Below, in pieces: positions 8,422 through 16,464 of a stretch of 64,000 bases of DNA. The DNA comes from Rhizobiales bacterium TMED168 (GTDB lineage: Bacteria; Pseudomonadota; Alphaproteobacteria; MED-G09). The stretch lies in assembly GCA_002170885.2 (NCBI GenBank), contig NHHR02000013.1, positions 10,314-74,313 on the forward strand, read 5' to 3'. How positions within the stretch are numbered: position 1 is the first letter of the stretch; each line of letters starts with the position of its first letter. Under the pieces are notes generated by a model. That model did not search any database, was not told the DNA's origin, and worked only from the letters and a program-made list of their open reading frames with translations. Position numbers and translations under genes: made by a program.

Positions 8422-9348
8422 ATGACTTTACCTATTATTTCAATCAATGAGTTTACTAATAAAAAAATTAATATAGCCAATGATATTGGAAATAGTTGTA
8501 AGGAATATGGTTTCTTTATAATCAAAGATCACGATATAAAAATTACTGATATAGAAAATATAAAAACGAAATCAAAAGCATTATTTAATCTCTCACTGAA
8601 AGATAAAATGAGATATCATCAAATAAAAGGTGGAGGTCAAAGGGGTTATACTCCATTTGGAATCGAAAAGGCAAAAGACTCAATTAATCCAGACCAAAAA
8701 GAGTTCTGGCATCACGGAAGATCAAATTGGAATAGCAAATTCAGGGACATAATGCCAAGTAACGAAAAAGTAAATCAGATTGAAAATTTTGATAAAAGTT
8801 TATGTCATTTTTATGAAAATTTAGATATTTTAGGGCAAAAAATTTTATCGTATATAGCTCTTTATCTTGGTCTGAGCTCAAAATGGTTCTATGAAAAAAC
8901 TAATCAGGGGAATTCTATTTTAAGATTAATTCATTACCCTCCAAGTGATAAGGATAATAATGGCCTTAGGGCTAGCCCACATGAAGATATCAATCTGATA
9001 ACACTTTTATTTGGAACTCAGCAAGAAGGGTTAGAAATTTTAGACCAAGATAATAAATGGATACCAATTAAAACTGACTCAGATATAGTTGTTTGCAATG
9101 TTGGAGATATGCTTCAAAGATTAACAAACAAAAAGTTTATCTCTACTACTCATAAAGTAGTAAATCCAAAATCTAATATAAAAAATATTTCTAGGTATTC
9201 TATGCCATTCTTTATTCATTTGAATCCTGATTTTTATATAGAAACCTTAAATTCTTGTGTAGATGATAATAGTCCTAACAACTTTCCAAATGGAATACTT
9301 GCAGATGATTATTTAAAAGAGAGATTAAAAGAAATAAACTTAAAATAA
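8422..9348 (+). CDS. isopenicillin N synthase family 2-oxoglutarate/Fe(II) oxygenase
   Basis: The 308-aa protein has the IPNS/DIOX architecture. The N-terminal DIOX_N part (LPIISINEF, then YGFFIIKDH) is followed by a jelly roll with the iron triad H187, D189 (SPHEDINLITLL) and H244 (STTHKVVNP). The 2-oxoglutarate-binding R-x-S is at about R258/S260 (SRYSMPFFIHLNPD). Bacterial members act on varied small substrates; the substrate cannot be read from the sequence. It is the last gene before a 145-nt gap leading to the first complete TonB receptor. Confidence 0.85.
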   Translation: MTLPIISINEFTNKKINIANDIGNSCKEYGFFIIKDHDIKITDIENIKTKSKALFNLSLKDKMRYHQIKGGGQRGYTPFGIEKAKDSINPDQKEFWHHGRSNWNSKFRDIMPSNEKVNQIENFDKSLCHFYENLDILGQKILSYIALYLGLSSKWFYEKTNQGNSILRLIHYPPSDKDNNGLRASPHEDINLITLLFGTQQEGLEILDQDNKWIPIKTDSDIVVCNVGDMLQRLTNKKFISTTHKVVNPKSNIKNISRYSMPFFIHLNPDFYIETLNSCVDDNSPNNFPNGILADDYLKERLKEINLK

Positions 9349-9447
9349 TAAGTTGTAAAAAAGCAACAATTACCTTTATTTTGTAAATTACTTATTGTAT
9401 TAAAGGAATCAATACATTAATATCAATTTTTTTAATCTAACAATCAG

Positions 9448-9462
9448 TAATAATAATAATAA
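9448..9462 (+). repeat. (TAA)5 tract upstream of the first complete TonB receptor
   Basis: Five perfect TAA units lie 15 nt before the GGGGAGA ribosome site of the receptor gene. The same 15-mer recurs at 12230-12244 and 63046-63060. Confidence 0.7.
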
Positions 9463-9477
9463 AGCATTGTTAACGTA

Positions 9478-9484
9478 GGGGAGA
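9478..9484 (+). promoter_or_regulatory. strong ribosome binding site GGGGAGA
   Basis: The site lies 9 nt before the ATG at 9494. It is much more purine- and G-rich than the weak sites before most genes in the window, and it resembles the GGGGGAGG before the receptor gene at 12482. Confidence 0.65.
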
Positions 9485-9493
9485 CTTCTTATT

Positions 9494-12097
9494 ATGCGTT
9501 GGCACATCTATGCATTTACTTTTCTTTTAACCATCACGTCCTTATTTTTTGCTGAAAATGTTAAAGCACAAACAAGTAGTGAGTCATTTAATAATTACAT
9601 TGAAGAAATTGTTGTGACCGCAACAAAAAAAGAGACAACTCTTCAAGATGCACCGCTAGCAATTTCTGTAATCGGTGTTGAACAAATTGAACAACTTGCG
9701 ATCACTGATATTCTTGATTTGCAAAGTTCAGTTCCTTCATTAAAAATTAATCAACAGCAATTTGCTAATCAAAATACCTTTTTAATTAGAGGATTTGGAA
9801 ATGGAGCAAATAATCCTGGTGTTGAACCTGCAGTTGCAATAGCAATTGATGGAGTTATGATTTCAAGAAATCAGTCAGCACTAAATGATTTAATGTCAGT
9901 TGAAAGAGTGGAAGTTCTTAAAGGCCCGCAATCTACATTATTTGGTAAAAGTGCCTCTGCTGGTGTAATAAGTATCACTACAAAAAAACCTGAAAATGAA
10001 TTTTCTGCTAAAATTGAAGCAACCGCTGGTGACTACGGCCTCAAAAAATTTGGTGGGACTGTAACCGGACCAATAAGCAGCAACACCTCTTTTAGATTAA
10101 CAGCGTCGTCTAATGAGAGAGATGGCTATGTTAAAAATTTGTATTTAGGAACTGAAATTAATGACAGAGACCGTCAAGCAATTCGTGCTCAGCTTCTTAC
10201 AGAAGTTAATGAAGATTTATCATTAAGACTAATTTTAGATTATGACACTGCAGATGAGCTTTGCTGTACCACCGCGTCTGTACAAAATGGTGGTGCAACT
10301 CTTGCAGGAGCATTTTTAATTGGGCAATTAGGAATGGGTACACAAACAATAATAAATCCGGTTAATCCTTATGGTTACGAAACATATTTAAATACAGACC
10401 CTACTGGAAAACTTGAAGGTAAAGGTCTGTCCTTACATGCTGACTGGGATCTTGGAGCTATGGCTTTTAAGTCTATTACTGCTTATAGAGAAAATTCTCA
10501 TGATGTAAATGGTGATGTAGACTTTAGTGCTCTTCCACTTCTAACCAATGGAATACGAGATGAATTTGAAACTTTTTCTCAAGAATTTAGATTAAGCTCT
10601 CAAACTGAAGGTAGATTTCAATGGATGATTGGCGCTTATTATCAAGACGAGACAGTTAATCATGATAGAGATGTTTTTTATAAAGAAAGTATTGGTAGTT
10701 TTGTTGATATTATTTTATCAGCTGTCCCTACTAGCCTTAATGAAATTGCTGGTAGTGTTGCGGTTGGTGCTCTTGCACAAATATCAAACTTACCTCCGGC
10801 AGTACAAGCCTCTCTTTTGGGAACTGCATTACCACCGCTAACTACAACTCAAATTGGTGGTGTTTTAGCTGGTGTTTCTACTGGAAGTCCTGCACTAGAT
10901 GGAGGTATTGCCGCAATTATACCTGGTCTAGCCGCTCAACAAAGAGCAGGTTGGTATGGTTTAAATGACGGACTTCAGCATGAATATTTTGACATGGATA
11001 ATGAATCTTTCAGTATCTTTGCTAATTTTGATTATGATATTAACTCAAGTACAAGAGTTTCTTTTGGAGTAAACTATACAAAAGATGAAAAAACAGTAGT
11101 CTCTGATGTTCAAATAAGTGATAACTTTGCAACAATTCCATTCGCACTTGATCCATCTACTGCGCGTTTATCTGGATTTCAATTTTTTCCTCCATTCTAT
11201 AATTATCCAAATGCTACAGAAGATGGAAAATGGGACTCAGATGATGTAACTCACTCTTTAAAAATAGTTCATGATATTGCTGAAAATTTATCAATTTATG
11301 CAAGCCACTCTTCAGGCTTTAAAGCATCATCAGTAAACCTATCTTCTAATGCAACAGTATATGCTGGCCTGCCAATGGATAATAGCCTTTACTTTGCAGG
11401 TCCTGAAGAAGCAGAAAATATTGAGTTTGGTGTTAAATCAATTTTTAGCAATGGTTTCCTAAATATAGCTTTTTTCCATATGACTGTGGATGGAATTCAA
11501 TCAAACATATTTGTAGGCACTGGTTTTAATCTTGTGAATGTTGAAGAACAAACTCATAAAGGTCTTGAAATAGACTCTTTATTTTATATTACTCCTGATT
11601 TTTCTCTAACTTTTAGCGCCAGTCTCATTGACTCAGAATACGGATCTTTTGAAAAGGGTCCATGCGATGGAACTTTATCTCCACCAAAAGAGGATGACTG
11701 TCCTTTCGTTAATGGAGTGTTATCAAGATTTCAAGACTTTACTGGCAGGACTCCTGCAGGTATACCTGAGTTGGCCATAACAGTGTCTGGAATGTATACA
11801 TTTGATTTAAGTAATTCTATGAATGGTTTTATAAGAGCTGAATATGTTTATGAAGATGAAATACAGGCAACAGACGGTGTTCCAATTAGTTTAGCGCCAA
11901 GAAAAGTTGGAATGCTAAATACAAGTTTAGGAATCACAGATGATAATTCTGGTTGGAATCTATTATTATGGGGAAGAAATTTGAATGAAGATGAATTTAT
12001 TCAAACAGCTTTCCCAGTACCTGGTTCACCTGGTTCTTTTGCGATATATCCAAATCAACCAAGAACATGGGGTCTGACGATAGGCAAACAATTCTAG
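9494..12097 (+). CDS. TonB-dependent outer-membrane receptor
   Basis: The 867-aa protein has a signal peptide ending near VKAQ (about 26) and a TonB box EEIVVTATKKE. The plug domain runs from LQDAPLAISVI to VERVEVLKGPQSTLFGKSAS and GVISITTKKP, followed by a 22-strand-type barrel and a typical aromatic C-terminus (GLTIGKQF). Proteins with the DAPLAISVI plug are the CirA/FhuA-like group abundant in sphingomonads and marine bacteria, and the substrate is unknown. A hydrophobic Ala/Leu/Gly-rich extracellular-loop insertion at about 400-480 (PTSLNEIAGSVAVGALAQ...) is notable. There is no co-transcribed transporter. A hairpin terminator follows. Confidence 0.95.
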   Translation: MRWHIYAFTFLLTITSLFFAENVKAQTSSESFNNYIEEIVVTATKKETTLQDAPLAISVIGVEQIEQLAITDILDLQSSVPSLKINQQQFANQNTFLIRGFGNGANNPGVEPAVAIAIDGVMISRNQSALNDLMSVERVEVLKGPQSTLFGKSASAGVISITTKKPENEFSAKIEATAGDYGLKKFGGTVTGPISSNTSFRLTASSNERDGYVKNLYLGTEINDRDRQAIRAQLLTEVNEDLSLRLILDYDTADELCCTTASVQNGGATLAGAFLIGQLGMGTQTIINPVNPYGYETYLNTDPTGKLEGKGLSLHADWDLGAMAFKSITAYRENSHDVNGDVDFSALPLLTNGIRDEFETFSQEFRLSSQTEGRFQWMIGAYYQDETVNHDRDVFYKESIGSFVDIILSAVPTSLNEIAGSVAVGALAQISNLPPAVQASLLGTALPPLTTTQIGGVLAGVSTGSPALDGGIAAIIPGLAAQQRAGWYGLNDGLQHEYFDMDNESFSIFANFDYDINSSTRVSFGVNYTKDEKTVVSDVQISDNFATIPFALDPSTARLSGFQFFPPFYNYPNATEDGKWDSDDVTHSLKIVHDIAENLSIYASHSSGFKASSVNLSSNATVYAGLPMDNSLYFAGPEEAENIEFGVKSIFSNGFLNIAFFHMTVDGIQSNIFVGTGFNLVNVEEQTHKGLEIDSLFYITPDFSLTFSASLIDSEYGSFEKGPCDGTLSPPKEDDCPFVNGVLSRFQDFTGRTPAGIPELAITVSGMYTFDLSNSMNGFIRAEYVYEDEIQATDGVPISLAPRKVGMLNTSLGITDDNSGWNLLLWGRNLNEDEFIQTAFPVPGSPGSFAIYPNQPRTWGLTIGKQF

Positions 12098-12121
12098 TAT
12101 AAAATTATAATATACAATATT

Positions 12122-12150
12122 AAAGGCGGCTTAATCAGTCGCCTTTTTTA
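12122..12150 (+). terminator. rho-independent terminator after the receptor gene
   Basis: A perfect 7-bp stem AAAGGCG/CGCCTTT (12122-12128 and 12140-12146) encloses an 11-nt loop and continues into a run of T. It lies 25 nt after the receptor stop codon. Confidence 0.85.
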
Positions 12151-12229
12151 TTTCCCTTTATTATTAATATAAATAGTAATTATTTAGTTGATAAATATTT
12201 AAAATTTTGTAATATTTTATTACCATAGA

Positions 12230-12244
12230 TAATAATAATAATAA
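12230..12244 (+). repeat. (TAA)5 tract in receptor intergenic region
   Basis: This is the same TAATAATAATAATAA 15-mer as at 9448-9462. It is again followed within about 25 nt by a G-rich ribosome-site-like run, here without a coding region behind it. Confidence 0.65.
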
Positions 12245-12307
12245 TTTCATTTAATTATGAAATATGGTGGGGGGAGATTAAGCTTTAAATAGCTTTAAAA
12301 CCCATTT

Positions 12308-12366
12308 ACGTAGTGTATCAAAGTTAACAAGTATATGTTGTAATTAAGGTACACTACGTTTTTTTT
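12308..12366 (+). terminator. long-loop inverted repeat with T-run: attenuator or small-RNA terminator candidate
   Basis: ACGTAGTGTA (12308-12317) pairs perfectly with TACACTACGT (12350-12359), is separated by 32 nt, and is followed at once by seven T. It could end a short transcript starting near the leader-like segment at 12.23-12.28 kb or act as an attenuator for the downstream receptor. The long loop makes it weaker than a classical terminator. Confidence 0.5.
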
Positions 12367-12405
12367 CGCTATTTTTTTTAAAAAAATCATTGTCTTAATA
12401 AAAAT

Positions 12406-12435
12406 TTGAATGCTATCCTCTAAATTGCCTATTTA
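12406..12435 (+). promoter_or_regulatory. weak promoter candidate for the second receptor
   Basis: TTGAAT at 12406-12411 and TATTTA at 12430-12435 are 18 nt apart. An inverted repeat ATACG/CGTAT (12446-12461) sits at the expected start of transcription and could be an operator. AT-rich context makes chance matches common. Confidence 0.3.
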
Positions 12436-12465
12436 AAAATAACAAATACGATAAAACGTATGCAA

Positions 12466-12473
12466 GGGGGAGG
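12466..12473 (+). promoter_or_regulatory. strong ribosome binding site GGGGGAGG
   Basis: The site lies 8 nt before the ATG at 12482. It has the same style as the site before the receptor at 9494 and unlike most genes here. Confidence 0.65.
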
Positions 12474-12481
12474 CACTTATA

Positions 12482-15388
12482 ATGTCAAAACGTTTTCTAT
12501 TAGCAATCATTTTCATGATTGTACCTTTAACTCATTCAATAACTTCTTATGCTCAGACTCTTAATACTGGTATTGAAGAAATTCTTGTTACTGCTGAAAG
12601 GTCTGAACAAAGTATCCAAGATGTACCTATTGCTGTTTCAGCCTTTGGTGCTGATGCCTTAGAGCTTCAACAAATTGAAACTTTTAGTGATCTGCAATTT
12701 AATATCCCAAGTGTAACATATACCAGAGGTAACTTTACCGGAGGAAGCATGTCAATAAGAGGGGTAGCATCAGCTGCTGTTGCAGCTTCAGGTGATGGAG
12801 CCGTTGCTTATCATCTGGATAGTGTTCCTCTTCCGACTAGAGTTTTTGAGACAGAATTTTATGATGTTGAGCGTGTGGAAGTTCTGAGGGGTCCCCAAGG
12901 AACATTATATGGTGCAAACGCTACTGCTGGTACTGTAAATATGATTTTTGCGAGGCCAACTAATCAAGCTAGCGCAGGCGTAGAATTAGAATATGGAGAT
13001 TTTAATAGTAAAAAATTAAAACTTGCTATGAATATGCCTTTCTCCGACAGTCTTCGTCTAAGAGTTTCCGGAATGAGCTTAAGAAGAGATGGCTTTTCTA
13101 CAAATATGTTCCCCGGTAAAGAAGGTGAAGATATCGATGGTAGAAAAATTTCATCTTATAGAGCTGTTCTAGAGGCAGACTTAAGTGAAAATACCCTTGC
13201 TAGGTTTACTTATATGAATTTTGAAGAAGATGATAACAGAGCACGTGCTGGTCGCCAAATGTGTAAAATGACCGAAACTCCTGCTTATGGTTGTAATCCA
13301 TTTGAATTTGGTCGTGAACAACCTACAGCTGGTTCTGGTCTAAATGGTCTCCTATTAGGGGCCTCTGGTCTTCAAAGCTTTAGCCCTCTTGATACAGCGC
13401 CAAGCAAACCTTTATTTGGAATAAGAGAAACATATCAAGCAATTGATCCGGTTTATAAAGTTCATGAAAAAGCATATATTTTAGCTATTGAAAATTCCTC
13501 TATTGAAAATATAAATGTAAAAGCGAATTTTGCTTATCATGAAAGTGGTATTAAGTCTCAACAGGACTATACAAATAATGATGGACGCACAAAATTGTTT
13601 AAAGGTACAAATCCATTTTTTCCAAACGGAATACTTCCAATTTCAGGATTTACTGATCCGAATGGTGGTGGTTCAATGGGTATCTTTGGAGGATCTGTTG
13701 GCGGTTATCACGATTTTCCTTTTGCATATGACACATCATACAACGAAAATGAATATAAATATGGTGATATTATCATAAGCTCAGATTTTGATGGAAACAT
13801 TAACTTTGTTGCAGGTTTCAATATGTTAGAGTCTGAGACTGTAAACCTTTATGATGTTTATTTTAATGGCGGTGATGCTGTTGCACTTGCTCCAATATTA
13901 AGCGGTGCTCGTTTATATCCATCTCATTATAGAAACTTAACAAATCCATATGAGCTTGAACGTAAAGGTCTATTTACACAAGTTTATATAGATGTAAATA
14001 AGGATACTAGAATTACTCTTGGCGCAAGATGGAATGAATCTGAAAAAAGAGTTGCTGATGCCCAGCAATTCTTAAATTCAATTATTCTTGCTGGAGGTGC
14101 AAATGTTGGGGATCCTGTTACGGCGTCAGTACAAAGAACAGATCCTAATCTTGGCCTTGTATTTGCTGGATTAGCTCCACCTGCACTAGCTCCTATTCCT
14201 GCCCCAGGTGAGCAAAGGGCACTTACTGGAAATCCTACTTCATTTACTGAAGAAGAAACAACTTATAGAGCAGCTATAGATTGGACACCTAATTTAGAAG
14301 CTACTGACTCAACTTTAATTTATGCAAGTATTTCACGAGGTTATCGCCCAGGCCTATTCAATCCGCCTGTAGACCCTGTTTTATTTGCAGGTGTTAAAGC
14401 TCAGGCTGATCCAGAGTTTATTGATGCATTTGAAGTAGGCATGAAAAATGTTTTAATGGATAATCAATTAATAGCTAATCTATCGGCTTTCTATTATGAC
14501 TACCAGGGTCTTCAAGTATCAAAAATTATTGCACGTACCTCGGTTAATGAAAATATCGATGCTGAGATGACAGGTCTTGAAGCTGAATTTGCCTGGTCAC
14601 CTTCTTCTATACCTGGTTTAAAAATTGATGCACAATTTTCTCTTCTAGAAACTGAAGTTGCTGGTGGCACTACATCACTTAATCCTCATGACATTACAGG
14701 TCGTGGTCTTGGCGATACTCAGGGTTGGGTTCTTAAAGATATTGGTAATGGTTCAACTTGTGGATTTACTAAAGCTCAACTTCAAGCTGGCATAGCTGGA
14801 GGTGTTCTTAATGCAAATCCTGCAGCCGGGGCTTTGGATGTTTATCTTCTTCCAAAGACATTATCAGTTAATAATTTTGACTCTGCTGATCCATCTGGAA
14901 CAGTTGATCCATTAGTACAAATATTTGGAATGGGTGCGTTACCTACACTAGGTAATTGTACATCGATGGTTACAAAATTAACTGCTGCCGGTCTGGGTGG
15001 CTTTTATGAGGTAGAGTATGATTTAAGTGGTAATGAACTAACAAACGCTCCTAGCGCAACCGCCCATATTGGAATCGAATATACTGCAGATTTCACAGAA
15101 TCAAATTTACAGGTTATTTCTCGTTTAGATTACTATTGGCAAGATTCTATGTGGACTCGTCTTTATAATAGTTCAAGGGACTCAATTGACTCATGGGATG
15201 TTATTAATGCTCAAGTAATAATACAACCAACTGATTCAGGTATGTTTTTCAAAATTTGGGGACAGAATCTAGCTGATGATGATAACCAAACTGGTGCCTA
15301 TTTTACTGATCCATCTTCTGGTCAATTTAGAAATGACTTTTATATGGAGCCAAGAATGTATGGTATTACATTTGGTGCTAGATTCTAA
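12482..15388 (+). CDS. TonB-dependent outer-membrane receptor, large
   Basis: The 968-aa protein has a signal peptide ending near SYAQ (about 25) and a TonB box IEEILVTAERSEQ. The plug runs from IQDVPIAVSAFG through VERVEVLRGPQGTLYGANA to TVNMIFARP, and the barrel ends in YGITFGARF. It is longer than the 9.5-kb receptor. Extra length lies in loops, among them a segment near residues 725-840 with two cysteines (STCGF, GNCTS) and one near 255-275 with two more (RQMCKM, YGCNPF), which may form disulfides in surface loops. The substrate is unknown. It is monocistronic: its own leader comes before it and a terminator follows. Confidence 0.95.
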   Translation: MSKRFLLAIIFMIVPLTHSITSYAQTLNTGIEEILVTAERSEQSIQDVPIAVSAFGADALELQQIETFSDLQFNIPSVTYTRGNFTGGSMSIRGVASAAVAASGDGAVAYHLDSVPLPTRVFETEFYDVERVEVLRGPQGTLYGANATAGTVNMIFARPTNQASAGVELEYGDFNSKKLKLAMNMPFSDSLRLRVSGMSLRRDGFSTNMFPGKEGEDIDGRKISSYRAVLEADLSENTLARFTYMNFEEDDNRARAGRQMCKMTETPAYGCNPFEFGREQPTAGSGLNGLLLGASGLQSFSPLDTAPSKPLFGIRETYQAIDPVYKVHEKAYILAIENSSIENINVKANFAYHESGIKSQQDYTNNDGRTKLFKGTNPFFPNGILPISGFTDPNGGGSMGIFGGSVGGYHDFPFAYDTSYNENEYKYGDIIISSDFDGNINFVAGFNMLESETVNLYDVYFNGGDAVALAPILSGARLYPSHYRNLTNPYELERKGLFTQVYIDVNKDTRITLGARWNESEKRVADAQQFLNSIILAGGANVGDPVTASVQRTDPNLGLVFAGLAPPALAPIPAPGEQRALTGNPTSFTEEETTYRAAIDWTPNLEATDSTLIYASISRGYRPGLFNPPVDPVLFAGVKAQADPEFIDAFEVGMKNVLMDNQLIANLSAFYYDYQGLQVSKIIARTSVNENIDAEMTGLEAEFAWSPSSIPGLKIDAQFSLLETEVAGGTTSLNPHDITGRGLGDTQGWVLKDIGNGSTCGFTKAQLQAGIAGGVLNANPAAGALDVYLLPKTLSVNNFDSADPSGTVDPLVQIFGMGALPTLGNCTSMVTKLTAAGLGGFYEVEYDLSGNELTNAPSATAHIGIEYTADFTESNLQVISRLDYYWQDSMWTRLYNSSRDSIDSWDVINAQVIIQPTDSGMFFKIWGQNLADDDNQTGAYFTDPSSGQFRNDFYMEPRMYGITFGARF

Positions 15389-15412
15389 TACTTAACAGTC
15401 ATACGATTAATT

Positions 15413-15441
15413 AAGCGCGGTTTTTTAAATCGCGCTTTTTT
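15413..15441 (+). terminator. rho-independent terminator after second receptor
   Basis: A 7-bp GC-rich stem AAGCGCG/CGCGCTT (15413-15419 and 15431-15437) is followed by T residues. The T-run reaches the stop codon of the convergent ABC gene. Confidence 0.85.
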
Positions 15442-16381
15442 ATTTTTTAGAAGTCATTGACAGAAAAACCGTTTCCAATGAAGCACCAGATACAGAAAAA
15501 TCCTTCACAATTAAACCTACTTCTTCTGCTTTTTTTAAAATATCTCTTGATGTTTCTTGCTTTGGATTATAGCTAATTGAAATATTACCTTCCTCATCGA
15601 TAATACCTCCAATTTTATCTATCGCAGACTTTTCTGTAAAATCTTTTGCTAAAGTAAGAGTAATATTCTTTGAGTCTGCATCGCTAAGAATTTCTTTTGT
15701 CGGAGCACACCTTATTATTTCACCATGATTAACAATTGCAATTGTATCACAAAGCTCCTCAGCTTCTTCAAGATAGTGAGTTGTTAAAATAATGGTTGTC
15801 CCATGATCATTTAATTTTTTAATGTAAGCCCACAACTGTTGACGAAGCTCTATATCAACACCAGCAGTTGGTTCATCTAAAATTAATATTGGTGGCCTAT
15901 GCACCATTGATTTTGCTACTAAAAGCCTTCTCTTCATTCCACCAGATAATGTTCTAGTATATGCATCAGCTTTATCCTCGAGATCAAGAGTCTTTAATAA
16001 AAAATCAACATTTCTATCTTTAGGAAGTACACCATACATTCCAGCTTGCTGATGAAGAGTTTCCTTAGGGGAAAAAAATGGATCAACATAAATTTCTTGA
16101 GGAACAACTCCGAGTGAAGCACGAACAGAACGAGGATTTTTATCTAAATCAAAACCCCAAACAATAGCCTTACCAGAAGTTTTTAATGATAATCCTGCTA
16201 AAATATTTATAAAAGTTGATTTCCCGGCTCCGTTAGGTCCTAAAAGTCCAAACATAGAGCCTCTTGGTATTTTTAAATTTATAGAATTTAATGCTACCAG
16301 ATCTTCTTTTTTATTATTCTTGTAGATTTTGGTTAAATCATTTATTTCAATTGCATTATCTGGAAGATTACTATTTTTCAT
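15440..16381 (-). CDS. ABC-2 type transporter ATP-binding protein, no permease adjacent
   Basis: The 313-aa ATPase has Walker A GPNGAGKST, the signature LSGGMKRRL, Walker B LILDEPTAGVD, and the switch histidine in LTTHYLEEAEEL. The closing region (ISISYNPK...LETVFLSMT) is the C-terminal extension of the CcmA/YadG/NodI-like ABC-2 exporter group. Members pair with an ABC-2 membrane protein that is nearly always adjacent; here the neighbours are a convergent TonB receptor and the divergent polA, so the partner must be elsewhere or lost. The start ATG at 16381 follows AAAGAGAGAT. Confidence 0.88.
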   Translation of the reverse strand: MKNSNLPDNAIEINDLTKIYKNNKKEDLVALNSINLKIPRGSMFGLLGPNGAGKSTFINILAGLSLKTSGKAIVWGFDLDKNPRSVRASLGVVPQEIYVDPFFSPKETLHQQAGMYGVLPKDRNVDFLLKTLDLEDKADAYTRTLSGGMKRRLLVAKSMVHRPPILILDEPTAGVDIELRQQLWAYIKKLNDHGTTIILTTHYLEEAEELCDTIAIVNHGEIIRCAPTKEILSDADSKNITLTLAKDFTEKSAIDKIGGIIDEEGNISISYNPKQETSRDILKKAEEVGLIVKDFSVSGASLETVFLSMTSKK

Positions 16382-16464
16382 ATCTCTCTTTGTATTTTTA
16401 TCGTAATGTATACTTAAATAAAACAGAATAGTCGACTAACTATATTACAATAAAATGAAAAGAT

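Larger units (their letters stand above)
12098..12481 (+). other. 384-bp intergenic region between two receptor genes
   Basis: In order it holds the terminator of the upstream receptor (12122-12150), an AT-rich stretch, a (TAA)5 tract (12230-12244), a 7-bp inverted repeat ATTTCAT/ATGAAAT (12244-12263), a GGGGGGAGA ribosome-site-like run not followed by a gene (12269-12277), a direct repeat AGCTTTAAA (12281-12299), a 10-bp inverted repeat with a T-run (12308-12366), a weak promoter-like pair and a small inverted repeat before the next gene. No frame above about 12 codons starts after the GGGGGGAGA run. Confidence 0.7.
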
